Below, in pieces: positions 42,968 through 54,125 of a stretch of DNA of 64,000 nt. The position numbers and the translations under genes are program-made. Under the pieces are notes generated by a model. That model was given only the letters and a program-made list of their open reading frames with translations, did no database searches and was not told the DNA's origin. Origin of the DNA: Dicyema japonicum (Eukaryota > Dicyemida > Rhombozoa > Dicyemidae); assembly GCA_011109175.1 (NCBI GenBank), contig RDEW01000055.1, positions 43,589 to 107,588 of the forward strand, given 5' to 3'. Within the stretch, counting starts at the first letter, position 1. Each line of letters begins with the position of its first letter.

Positions 42968-45900
42968 CTTAGATAATTTAAGTGATGAGTGTGCGATTCC
43001 AGAACAAATTGACGATTTGGTTAATTGTTCGACTCCAGAATCTATTGAAAATTCACGTAGTTTGATTTAAAAAATTTATATCTAGATAATTCCCAGTCAG
43101 ATAATTTGTGTCCGAATGCGAAGAGATTCAACTTCGAAATTAAATCGATTGAAGAAAATTCGAATTATTACAAAGCTATGAACAGGAAAATGAATGTTCA
43201 TAATAGTAAATATACTTTTAACATGGGAGATAAAGTATGAATCAAAAACATTAATAAATAGGTTCGGGCTAAAAAGGACTTTGGAACAAATCCCTCATTG
43301 CGACTGGATAAGTTTGAGTCTCAGTATTATCCAGTTGCAGAAATAATTAATATTTTATCGAATAATCGCATGGAGGTAGTTTTAAATAGTTTAATTTGAT
43401 AGATAAAAAATTCGAAAGGAGAAATATCGACTGTATTAATGATAATGACTGTAAGTAACTAAAAAAAGTTACTTAAATTTAATTTTTTGTGGTTAATAAA
43501 TCATATATAAAATTAATTGAAGTTAATCTTGGTTCAAGGTTAATGTAACAGGCTGCCCATAGGTAACGCTTGGCCCCATGTGACAGCATGCCATAGTGGA
43601 TTTCGTGAAGGAAGGTCGACAGCGGACATTCTGTGGAGCCACAGGTGGCGGTGTGCAACGGCTCAAAGATACAAAAATGCCACGACCATCCTGGGGATCG
43701 ATATGTCAAGAGCTTTCGACACCATTAGCCGACACAAGCTAATGGTTGTCCTTCATCAATTTGTGGACCAATCATTGCTACGGATAATCAGAGTACTTCT
43801 TTCAAGTACTGAACTGTCAGTCCGAATTGGGAGAACTCTATCCCGACCATTCAAAACTACAATCGGCACTCCTCAGGGAGACTCCCTCTCCCCTTACTAT
43901 TTGTGATATATCTCGAAGCTGCACTAAAGGATCTAAGAATTTGCTATGAAGGAAAAATAAACGAAGTCGTATACGCGGATGATGTGGATTTTATATCCGA
44001 GGATACAGAAGCTCTCACACATCTGCTGGAAAATGCACCTGACAAACTGGGGGAATGGTTCCTCATCGTTAACAGGGCCAAAACGGAAATCACGGAAATC
44101 AAAAGAATGGACAACATCCTTAATGAACGTTGGCGACATGTTAATAAGCTTGGATCCCTATCGGGGGACACAGAAGACATCATCAAAAGGAAAACACTTG
44201 CAGGAGTAGCAATGCGAAAACTCAAAAAGGGATGGCTGAAAGGACTAGATGTCAATCTGCGGATACGCATGTACAATGCATTTGTGAAACGATACTGACA
44301 TACAATGCTGGTACTTGGGCCTGTACAGGTGCGGAATCAATGGCTCTCGATGGGTTCCACAGAAAACAGCTTAGAGTATTATTTGGCATGCAGTGGCCGG
44401 CCAGAATCTCGAATACCGGTATTTACAAAAAATGCAAGAGTAGGCCTCTAAGCCTGGAAATCACTGACGCCCGGTGGAGACTGTTTGGTCACGTACTACG
44501 CATGGATCTTGCTGCCCCGGCTAATGTGGCGATGGAGGACCATTTCATGTTCGAGGGCAAATGCTTCCGTGGCAGACCAAGGATGACCCTACCTATCATG
44601 CTGCACAAAGACCTCCAAAGGATAAAGACGGGAGACGATCTGGACATGCTGAGATCGACTGCGTGTAACCGTGGAGGATGGAAGAGGCTAACTAATAATA
44701 TTGTTTCTTGTATTGCACATGCTTTGCTATAACTATTATGGCAAGGCGATAAGTGCTGTAATAATAATTAAGAAGGGAACTGGGAGATAAATATGGAAAA
44801 TCCTCCAGAGATTATTTGAAATGCTACTGTTGATGGAATAAAGAAAGCAAGTTTCGACGTGCTTGGGGAAAAAAGACCGGCAAGATTTAAAGGGGTCTTC
44901 GATCACGAAATTGGATCAATTAAACAAAAAAATTGCGGCTGAGAATGGAATCATGTACAAATAATGATACTTACGAGTTAAGAAGAGAAAAAAGAAATTT
45001 TATTATCAAATGAATAAAAATTAAATTAAGGCATCTGAATGGCCATGCTATTTCCCCTAACAATAGCCAACGAGATACGTTCTCGGAAGAGAAAGAAATC
45101 GTATTGTCAAGGAGATTAGAAGGAGGAAGAAGGAAATTTATGTCAAGAAAATTGACGAACAGTGAAATTGAAAAGTTGGGATACGGAACGCAAATGTTTT
45201 GAGCAGTTCACCTTTTACAGAGGGGAGTTCAACCTACGAATATTTGTATTCACGACAGTCAAGGAAGAAATGTATTGGATAATAAGAACTGATATTATTG
45301 CCGAACATTTTTCAGGACTTTTGAATGTAAATGAAACCTCATATGTGGAGCCATTTGAGAAATCACCAAGAAGCCTGAATTTTACTGACATCTATAGAGG
45401 AAACCAATCTGGCAATCATTAAATTAACCAACAACAGGGCAACGGGACCAGACAACATACATAAAGAAATGATCAAGTATGCATCAGGGGAACTGAAAAC
45501 CTCATTACAAAGATTTTCAATAAGGTATTTGAGACGGATTCCCACTTGAAACTTAGTGATGGAATTTTGATTCCTCTGCATAAAATAGAAAAAGGCGGCA
45601 CTGAGAGCTCTTAGAACAAAAATTGAAGAATGCATGCCGAGAAAGATTATATATGCAGATGACATAGATTTTGTGTCAGAAAATAATCTGGAACTTGGAC
45701 TTGCTTTAAAGAAAATCCCTGGAGAATTTAAGAATTGGTCTCTGCGAGTTAATCAGGAAAAGAACGAACACATAGAAATCACAAAGGAATTAAAATATAT
45801 TGATGGAAGTGGAGGAAAAAGAGGAAATTGGGATCCTTACTTGGTGATAGTGAGGAAATGATGTATAGAAGAGTCCTAGCCACTGTATAAGAAAATGCAG

Positions 45901-46544
45901 AAGATTTGGAGTCGACAAAAACTAATAAAAACAAATCTAGGAATAATACTATACATCTCATATATAAAGCCGGTTCTTATGTACAACTCGAGTACATGGG
46001 GGGTCACAGAGGTAGAGCTCAAGAAAATGGATATATTTAATCGAAAACAATTACGCAATTCATTGGGCCTAGGTTTGCCCAAGAAGATTTCAAATAAGAA
46101 ATTATACTTTGTGGCACAATCGAGGAAAATAAGCATCGACATTATTGAATCAAGGTGGAGACTGTTCGGGCACGTGCTTAGAATGGACATAAACGCCCCT
46201 GCAAATATAATAATGGACAATTACTTTAACAATGAGAACTAACCATCGTTCAGAGGAAAACCTAGAGTCACCCTCCCTGTGGCTCTAAACAAGGATCTTA
46301 ATAGAATTGGAAGAAAACTTAAATCTGCAGAAGACCTAGAAGATTTACAGACAGATCCGCAAAGCAGAGGCCGATGGAGACGCCTAGTGAAGCAAATTTC
46401 GAAACGTCTGGCAAAAACGGGACCTTAGTTAATATAACGTTATTTAGTACTTTATAATAATAATTGCTTTTTTGCATGGGCTTAATTTCGGAAGGGCTTA
46501 TATTTTTGGTAAAAATTGGCACACATAAAATTCATTTGTTGGGA

Positions 46545-47460
46545 ATGATGAGGTTACTGAAATAATTGGAATCTCGCTCGGGACAACGAAAAAAGTCTAT
46601 GCCTTGTGAATATCTATGTTCCACACCCTGGTCCCTGCCCTAAGAGCTATGTTGTGTCAAAACCATCAAGACTGTCTTAATTCGATGAGATCATAATCTG
46701 CAGGGATTTGAATGCGAAGCATCCATTATGGCTGTCAACTCAACTAGCTGACACGAGATGAAAACTGTTATCGCAAACGGACTCCCGAACGATGTTGAAT
46801 GATCCATCGAGAAATACAAGGACACCACTCAGAGAGACAGATAAACCTACCTCACAGGACATAACACTCTGCTCATCGTCGCTTTCATCAAAGCGATTGA
46901 TTGGTCAGTCTTCAAGAAAAAAGAAGCAACCACATCCGATTGTGGTGAAGATCAAGAGGCCGACGTGATGATACCTAGCAGCTACAATTACAAAGGTGCT
47001 AACTGAAAATTGTATCGCTAAATCTCAGTAGACAAAATAAAAAATTTTTACTTGGATAGATCAGTTTTCTTATCATCAGCTACTTTACCCACATAATCTT
47101 GTAAGCAGGATCAAAGACTATACCCAAACATCGATTAAATTCGTCGAGTGGTCGTGGGAAGACGACCTTGATTAAAGAAAGAAATCAACTTAAAAAATCT
47201 AACGGATCACCTTGAAAATGAAACATAAAATTCTAACGAAAATTTCACAAAGGAGCACAGCAAGTCGGATACACTATTATCACGCAGAAAACTGAAGAAA
47301 GTGTCAGAACCGCTCTTCTTCTTGAAGAGAGAAGTGAGGACACACTACATTCCACAAAAACAAAATAGTCTTACGAACCAGACAACATTCCGGTTATTCT
47401 ATTGAAAAAATCTTGGAGACGGGGAAGTTACTTTCCTAACATCAAAGATGATATTCTGTG
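46545..47460 (+). pseudogene. Jockey-like endonuclease and linker, degenerate
   Basis: Plus-strand frames read VNIYVPHPGPCP, ICRDLNAKHPLWLS and TYLTGHNTLL. These are the central blocks of Jockey endonucleases, as also at 50035-50340. Multiple stops. No RT part follows because a SINE begins at 47467. Confidence 0.6.
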
Positions 47461-47466
47461 ATGTTA

Positions 47467-47760
47467 GCCGCGTGGCGCCATGTGGTGCGTGGCTAATTGG
47501 TTGAAGTTTCTGTTTGTTCGTCTGTTCCTCCTCTCTATACCTATTAGGGTGGCATTCATGTGGTGCCCAGTGCTAGGCCGGCACGAAAAAGAATCATTTG
47601 CTCTCTCCCATTCCACTGGAGGGGTTTACAACAACTGCAAGTATGGACGTCTTTTACCCTTTATGTTGATTCCTGATGGACTCTGTGAAGTGGAAACTGG
47701 ATACACTTAATTAGTTGTTTACTTTAACTTCTTTCTCGGTGTATCCGGGGTTAATAAAAA
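47467..47760 (+). repeat. SINE-like repeat, copy 4
   Basis: Same family as 19898-20220: CCGCGTGGCGCCATGTGGTG at the start, CTTCTTTCTCGGTGTATCCG then GGGTTAATAAA at the end. It has a short internal deletion around 47558. Confidence 0.85.
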
Positions 47761-47829
47761 ACTTCGATTTTCAACTATTCGATTTTATTAAAAAAATTTA
47801 TTATCATGAATAAAAATTAAATTAAGCAT

Positions 47830-49919
47830 CTGAATGGCCATGCTATTTCCCCTAACAATAGCCAACGAGATAACGTTCTCGGAACCAACCAGTCTCTCGC
47901 GGATACTTGGTCACAGCTTGAATCATGGATCCGATCTTACGAACCAACTCATCTGCTTGGGGCCAAGGATTCCTGACGTTTCCACCGCGAATGGAACAAA
48001 AAGATACTCCTCCGAAATTCTCTGGTACTTCCTCCTCTTTCGTTCCTCGGCCTGCTTTGAAGCATGTCCTGGGTTTGAAGCAGAAGCAACCAAATTAGAC
48101 GGGGAATAAGTATCGACACACGTCGCGTCCCAGATCAGGTTTCGTCCGTTGGCGAATAGAAAAGTCGTCATCCCATCAGGGCGTTTTCCATCGTTTCCGG
48201 GAAAACCAGCAGGTTCTAACAGGCAATGGTGTCCAGCAGAGGCAAGGGAATTCTTTAATGTCATGTTAAGAAAGGAGTGCCTGGGGAAACGACCCGCACT
48301 CATCTTGCATTGACAAGGGATGATAACCAAAAGGATCGATCCAACGTCCACATCGGCATTTTCTTTCGGCACACAATTTAAGACCAAGACGAAGCGAGGG
48401 TAGCTATTCTCACAGCCTCATCATCCAACAGGTTTCCAATTTCGGCAGATGGATAAGTGTTCATCCAGGCCCCCGTCGAGTGACAACTGGCTGTTTTGAG
48501 GCAGGCAAGCCTTCTTACATCTTCCGTCTTTTCAAGGGACTCTTTCTTCTTTTCGAAGACACAAAACAAATAGGACTTTTGCTTATCACAATTGACCGGA
48601 GCATTCAGGTACAAATTTATCCATTCATCCCAGGCTCCCGACGGCGTCAGCGGTACGTTTAGTCCGGAAGTAGAGTGAAGGACTGTTTCCACTATACGCC
48701 TTGACGAGCCGAACGAAGATAAATAGGCGCCCAAAGCAACGTCCGAAGGAAGAGAAAGACCCAACCACCGCAGGCTACAGGGAGTGAGGCCTGTAACCAT
48801 CCGAAATCATCAAAACGAACATTAAGAATGGACCCCATCGTCGACCGGATATCCATATCAATTAACGATAGAAGGTCTTTTTCGGCGTAGCATGGGGATC
48901 CCCGTAGAATAAAAAGGAGTTTTGGGAGAAGGAGACAATTCTTCAGCATAAAAAAGGCAACATGACGGTCCGAAAAACTCATCCTGTCGGCATACTGACG
49001 TAAATTAGTCCTCTTGCCTTCCAATAACTCCCTCACCCGGTTTACCAAAAGCCCACACCCATGGAAGTCGAAGAATCAATATGAGTTTCCCTAACCCCTG
49101 GGATGATATTGCAGAGTTTTCTATGAAAAATGTAGAATGAATCGGAACTCAAATTCAGATTAATTTTCGCACTTTTCATTGTTAAATTCCAGACCGATTT
49201 TTCCACACAAACTTTGGAGAGAGAATATCATCGGGACTTCCACCGAGAATACAATCGTCCAGATACCAGACGTTTAGTGGAGTGCAACAGTCTTTGGCAA
49301 TATGGTCGATAGACAAAGAAATAGAAGAGGACCGAGTGGGTCCCCCTGTTGAACTCCGGATCCGGATGAAATAATTCACTGCCAAAAACAAGAGGGGATG
49401 GATCCGAATACGCGAGATATAAAAGGGATAAATCTGAGGAATCCTTCTCCTACAGGTATCAAGACGGTGTCCCTTCTGACTGAATTGAAGGCATTCCGGA
49501 GGTCCAATTTGAATAAAACTCTGTCCTTTAGCATTCAATTCAGCTGATTGTGACGCAAATTCTCTCACTGCGTGGATCCCAGCTTCACAGCCGCCAGTAA
49601 TTCCGACACCAAACTGCGAAGGACAAAATTCGGCTGAAATTCGGGAGATAACAAAACGACAAGCCATTTTTGCGGATAAACGTCGAAATACGTTTCCAAT
49701 TGCAATGGGGCGAATACCACCATCTTTCTTTCCAAGGCCCGTTAGATTCGCTGAAAAGAGGAGATTCCGACCAAAATCGGAAACGTTTCCGGAAAGCATG
49801 CGAGCTACGAGATCCCGGGTTCGCTCCAAGAGTAGCGATCCAGGCCTGCCGACAGAATGGGACACCAAGTCTGACAATTCGATTAACCAAAATGTGATAG
49901 TTATTATGGAAACAGGCAT
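47830..49919 (-). mobile_element. YLDD-family retroelement, most complete copy (RT plus C-terminal domain)
   Basis: Minus strand, 5' to 3'. RT start LTGLGKKDGGIRPIAIGNVF and RRLSAKMACRFV, then PSQFGVGITGGCEAGIHAVR and NVWYLDDCILGGSPDD (YLDD catalytic box) in 49182-49919. Then LLPKLLFILRGSPCYAEKDL, ILNVRFDDFGWLQASLPVAC (48692-49048) and LDDEAVRIATL (about 48400). Then GNDGKRPDGMTTFLFANGRN, LIWDATCVDTYSPSNL and FVPFAVETSGILGPK (47923-48387). RT makes cDNA; the C-terminal Cys/His and KRPDG...WD segments look like a nuclease-type module (inference). Several frame changes; the 5' end before GKKDGG is missing. Confidence 0.75.
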
Positions 49920-49974
49920 TAATATGGCAAATAAGACCTAGAGAATAACTGTATATTGGGAGACGAAGAATATA

Positions 49975-51960
49975 TTGGGAGACGACGATATTACTGAATT
50001 CAATGCAGTCTCACTTGGAACAGCAAATGTAAAAATTACCTTTGTGAACGTCTATGTGCCCCACCTGGTTCTTGCCCGAAACACTACACTATGCCCAATT
50101 TATCCACTTTGGCTTTCTTGAACGACGTGATCATTGGTGAAGATATCAACGCAAAACACCTTCTATGGCTGGCAAGTCAACCGTCCGATTCACGAGGAAA
50201 AGTACTACTTTCGCAGACATGACCTTTCACGGTCATGAATGACTCATCGAAACATACGAAAACCCACTTTAGGGAGTCAGACCAACTAACTTTTTAGACA
50301 TCACGCTTTGCTTTCCCGGCCTGACGGCAACATCGACCTGGTCAGTGACTTACAACTCAACTATTAGAAAGTCCCCAAACAATTCAACTACAAACGCGCA
50401 GACTGGAGACTTTACCGTACACTTATTGAAAACCTACTGCAGGACCTGGATGTCATTATCTCCATGAACAAAGTAGTCGTTATATAAACCGCACTATCTT
50501 GGATGCAAAATCAATATATAAACACCACCTTAACTACGGCAGGTCAGCATTAATCAAGGAAAGAAACGAACTCAAAAAGTCTGGCCGGTTAACTACTGAG
50601 GATAAGCTTAGACTGAAGGCTTTGAACAATGAACTAAAAACATGGAGGTAAAAGCACAAATATCAAGATGGAAGCATGTGTTCTCGTTGAATAGAAATAG
50701 ACTGCTGAAATTTGGAAGACCATCCGAGACGCCTCAAGAGAGGATGAAAGATCATTCGAGGTGGATCACAGCCAAAAAGACTAAAATAACCTAAAAAACT
50801 ATGTGTAAATACCCATAAGACCATAGGAAGTCGGATGTACCCCCGAAATATCTCAGTAAACCGAAAAAGAAACCAGATATGATTTACTTCACTGAAAACA
50901 ACGTGAGAAATGTATTGAAAGCCATTAAAATAACATATTCTAACGTACCGGATAAAATCCCAATGATCCTCCTAAAGAATCCTGGGGACTATGGAATCAT
51001 TGCATTAACGATGATATTCAACCACACTATTAACAAAAATTCTATTCCAGCCTTATGGAAGCTTTCCCATCTACCTTCAATTTTAAAACCCGGTAAAGTG
51101 AAGAAGGACCCGGCTTCATACAGACCGGTTGCGTATTGTGTTCGGTGTCGAAAATTCTGGAAAGGCTGGTTCTTGCAAAAATCAAAAATTTTCTCCCGGA
51201 TTTGTTATTTCAACATGGTTTTTAAGACCCACTTATCTGCATTGACAAACTTTATACGATATGGTTTCTCGCACAGGCCAGGACACATAAAGACTGTACT
51301 TTGCACCATAAAAATCCACAAAGCTTTTGACTCTGTGTCAAAGAGGATTATTACTTGGAAAATTTACCAAACAAAAATACCTGGAAAGCTTATACTCTGG
51401 CTAGCTAACTTCGGAGGGCACGCGTCTGCATTAGACAGTCAAGATCCATTTCTCGGCTTCTTCCTAATGGTGTTCCCCAAGGATCCGCTTTGTCTCCAGT
51501 ATTATTCAACCTATTCATGGTGGACCTCCCAACTCCGGACGCCAAAAATGATATTATCTTGACTTATACTGACGATATTATAATTGAGTCACGTGATCAG
51601 AACGTCCAGATCGCCACTTCGAGATTGCAACAAAATCTGGATCGTTTTGACGAGTGGCTATCGAAGAATCGTCTAACTGTCAGCAGTGAGAAGTCCGTCG
51701 CAACCCTATTTACTTCAAACAAGAGACTGGGAAGACGGAAGGGAAAACTGAAGGCAAACAATGAAGCTATTCCTTTAAGAAGATCTCAAAAGATGATTGG
51801 GGTGACTTTTGACATGCATATGTCAGTCTTGCCCCATGTTAAGAACTTCATAAAAAATGCGAAAAGAAAACTAATGTTTTGAAATGCCTCACAGGCTTAT
51901 GGAAGATCTGAAATACTGTTTTGAGTACTATATACAAACAATACATTGAACCATGCATCT
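49975..51960 (+). mobile_element. Jockey-like LINE, nearly full-length, broken
   Basis: Endonuclease blocks at 50035-50340 (ITFVNVYVPHLVLA, DISTQNTFYGW-type, HHALLSRPDGNIDLV) and the linker are followed by RT in two overlapping frames. The first is 50879-51562 (YRPVAYCVRC, INKAFD decayed to IHKAFD) and the second 51490-51882 (SPVLFNLFMVDLPTPDAKND, LTYTDDIIIESRD). The palm reads YTDD in place of YADD. Its post-RT region (GVTFDMHMSVLPHVKNF) matches the 1-595 and 12489 copies. Confidence 0.8.
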
Positions 51961-52139
51961 CTTACCCATGTGGTATCTGAGGCCCACTCATCTCTTGAAC
52001 AAATGTCTTTAAGATTGAGGCTAGCCGTAAAAGAACCTGGATTTATGGAAGTTCCAGTCACCAATGGCTCTTGAAGCCATGATACGAATGAACCGTTGAA
52101 CGCACCCTCGTGACTGCGAAGATCCAGTCACTCGACCGA

Positions 52140-52590
52140 TACGTGCTTGTGTGGGGTCGAGGGAGAAGCATCGTGCAAAGATGATGTCCCTGCTAGAACG
52201 TGCTGGATCACGTGATAGTTAGTTTGTGTAACCGTGGTCTCTGGTGTTATTATCATTATTGGATGACGACGCGACTAGGATTGGGGTTTCCGTCCGCCTC
52301 GGAATAGATGTTTGCACGATCCATCCCTGTAGGTGCGTAAGATTGTCGACGCAGAAGGTCTTCAAACTCTTTCTTGCCGGAAGAGAGCTGGAAGGAGTCT
52401 AAGACACGCCGCAATCAACGGAGTTATTGCTTAGGGACTTGAAGCTGTTGGATTTTCTGTCCAATTTGAGCCGCTCGGAATCACCTCAGCTAACCAAAGA
52501 CCGTACGGAACAACTCTCTTCCGATGGGAAAGCGGTAGATACCTTGCCTGGTACCTGTGTGGATAATATGCATGATTGGTTTATACTTGT
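52140..52590 (+). pseudogene. YLDD-family C-terminal fragment
   Basis: Frames read LDDDATRIGVSVRLGIDVCT, HPCRCVR, CRKRAGRSLRHAAINGVIA and FRWESGRYLAW. The order (Cys/His cluster, RH..IN, then the KRPDG-domain tail) matches copies at 1449 and 63330. Confidence 0.6.
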
Positions 52591-53254
52591 ATATAATATA
52601 CAAATTATTTATTGACAAGAACGTAATACTTTATTACTTTCAAATATTATGCCTAAGGACTTTGAGTTCTCTGACTATACAACACCATATTTAAAGTAGG
52701 AAAAATGACCAATGAACCAGCAATGAGAGCATACAGAGTGGAATCCTTAAAAGAACATCGAGAAAAAATGAGGTTATTGGATTTGTCTATTTTCTCTAAT
52801 TTATCCAAAGTCCCACCAAATAAATAAAACCGGTAATAGAAAAGTAGCAACCAAAGAGGGCATTTGTAGATGGCCAATTTCTGAGTCAGTAGAAAATTGG
52901 TGGAAAGAATTGTAGAATTTCCTGACCAGGGTAGTAAGTCGAAACAGAAACATCCACAAAAGAGGAGATTCTAAGGCTATCAAATTTTATAGAAGGCATA
53001 TCTAGTTTTCAAACGGAGTTGTCAAATTAATCAATAAGACCACCACTGCTGAATTGAATAAAGTACTTCTTCATTCGATCAATGGACTCTCTGCGAAAGC
53101 AACAGGACGCAGACTATGGGGGTAAATGATTGTTTGTCCAACAATATATTTTATGAGTCAAAGGTCGGCTTTTAAGGTCCGTTGATGAGAAATGAGCCCT
53201 GAGAGAGCACTAATTTTGTGCGAACAGTCCTCTTGAGAGAAAGGATTTTATCCT
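52591..53254. other. Unassigned, possibly decayed LINE
   Basis: A short plus-strand frame (MTNEPAMRAYRVESLKEHRE, about 52707) and VENWWKELWNFLTRV (52890-52925) look coding but match nothing certain. TAELNKVLLHSINGLSAKAT follows at about 53045. Confidence 0.25.
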
Positions 53255-53645
53255 CTTTATTATTCTGGATTTTGTTTTTATATTATAAGCACTTCGAGAA
53301 ATAATTTCTAGATTATTCTTGTGCCACCCGACAGATCAACTAACAGACGCCCATGTCCCGTACCCTTTTTCGTAGGTTATCGAGATCTTGTTTTGTTTAC
53401 CATTTATTTTTGTTATGTCGGCGTTGAGAACAGCAGAAATGGTTATTCTTAGCCTTCTTCGGAATTTATGGAATTGTTCCGTGAAATACACTTCCATCGC
53501 ATAATTCGATGGAAGTGTATGATCAATGTATGTGTCCGATATGTTTCCATCGACATTCGAAGATTTTTTGGTTTTTAATTTGAGAATATTGATGCGAGGA
53601 AAAAGCCCAGTCACAAATTTGTACATGTCGGTGTTGAACAAATTT
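53255..53645 (-). pseudogene. LINE-A C-terminal/3' fragment
   Basis: Minus-strand frame 53336-53641 reads PSNYAMEVYFTEQFHKFRRR then LRITISAVLNADI, equivalent to APANVVMEEYF...FRGRPRITLPEVLNGDL in the full-length copy. The 3' end GTGCTTATAATATAAAAAC matches the LINE-A terminal GCTTATAATA motif. Confidence 0.7.
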
Positions 53646-54125
53646 TAATTTTATCAACTCATTGTACTAGGAAAACTGATTTTCTGAGTTTTTGTGAAAG
53701 TTTGGATATCAAAAGTTGAAATAATAGTTTATTGTAATTACATGGTGACTCATCATTTCAAAGTAATTTAGTCATAATCGATTATAATAAGCATGGAAAA
53801 ACAATAAAATTAAATAGGTTGACCCAAATATAAATGGTAAAACTCATAACAATGATCATTAAAGTGGTATTTACCATTAAATTATATTATTAACCATAAA
53901 GTCCCAATATGAGCAATAGTTTTGTTAAATTAATAAGATAATATAACTATTACATAACAATATATTATGAAAATATGACGTAATAGTGAATTATTTAAGG
54001 AAATTATGCATTAATACATTTTTAATAAATCTGTTGAATTAAAATAAAAAATTATTAAAAAATATTAAAATTTAATAATAATAATTAAAGGTAATTTAAA
54101 ATAAATTGATCGGCACGTGAGGAAT
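53646..54125. other. AT-rich upstream region of the SYNCRIP homologue
   Basis: About 80 % A+T, no ORF, no TE. It probably contains the promoter and 5' UTR, but no element can be pointed to. The GTGAGGAAT just before the ATG keeps the frame open, so the start is chosen as the first ATG (54126). Confidence 0.5.

Larger units (their letters stand above)
41372..43585 (+). mobile_element. Ginger-like DNA transposon (2214 bp including an insertion)
   Basis: TIRs TGTCACATGGGCGGCGTAAC... / TGTCACATGGGGCCAAGCGT..., both reaching GCAGCCTGTTACATT. 5-bp TSD GCATG at 41367-41371 and 43586-43590. Removing the element and one TSD restores the LINE-A reading frame exactly (NYLSACHSGFREGRS). Coding pieces: 41947-42128, then the H2C2 zinc-binding block HEFSHGGVNKIEY...NCEVCKFSRP (42225-42363). 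Next are the integrase core NERFQVDLIDLKKFS, LTVIDIYSR, SDNGSEFKN and GRPNNPRAQGIVERFNQTI (D, D, E present, 42430-42790). Frames join through candidate introns of 26 bp (42129-42154), 24 bp (42370-42393) and a 22-bp GC...AG (42531-42552). Confidence 0.88.
39414..44765 (+). mobile_element. Inner LINE-A copy (3.0 kb of its own sequence) carrying a retrocopy and a Ginger-like element
   Basis: TSD AATTAAGAAGGGA at 39401-39413 and 44766-44778. It begins CTCGCGGTTGAGTTAGTGAC, the 5' motif of the family. Endonuclease: LLSFNVRGISKTW, GCLQETKV, TVINVYAPHSGRF, FIAGDFNAKVG, GNTAFMHPARHRSTWTGHR, IYNQIDYIICR, INSDHKM (39446-40300). Linker and RT start: 40773-41366 (AGPDSIPPELLKYG, LRPVILLNTLRKAL). RT palm: 43591-44000 (GFREGRSTADILW, GIDMSRAFDTISRHK, GTPQGDSLSP, YADDVDFISED). 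C-terminus: 44232-44732 (RWRLFGHVLRMDLAAPANVA). The 3' end GATAAGTGCTGTAATAATAA. A few frameshifts. Confidence 0.9.
38471..46469 (+). mobile_element. Outer LINE-A copy, split by an inner LINE-A
   Basis: The 5' half is 38471-39413: TLASFNVRGLKEKHKRED, CSIQETKG, IINVYAPTMLR, WTGLRKDG, IYNQIEYVIC-type blocks, endonuclease domain. The 3' half is 44779-46469: linker FKGVFDHE, EHFSGLLN, NRATGPDN-like RT start, IIYADDIDFVSENN at 45634, MYNSSTWGVTEVELKK, WRLFGHVLRMDINAPANIIM, GRWRRLVKQISKR. The two halves are separated by a complete inner insertion with 13-bp TSD, and they join back in the expected endonuclease-linker order. Much of the RT palm is deleted (around 45540-45630). Confidence 0.8.
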
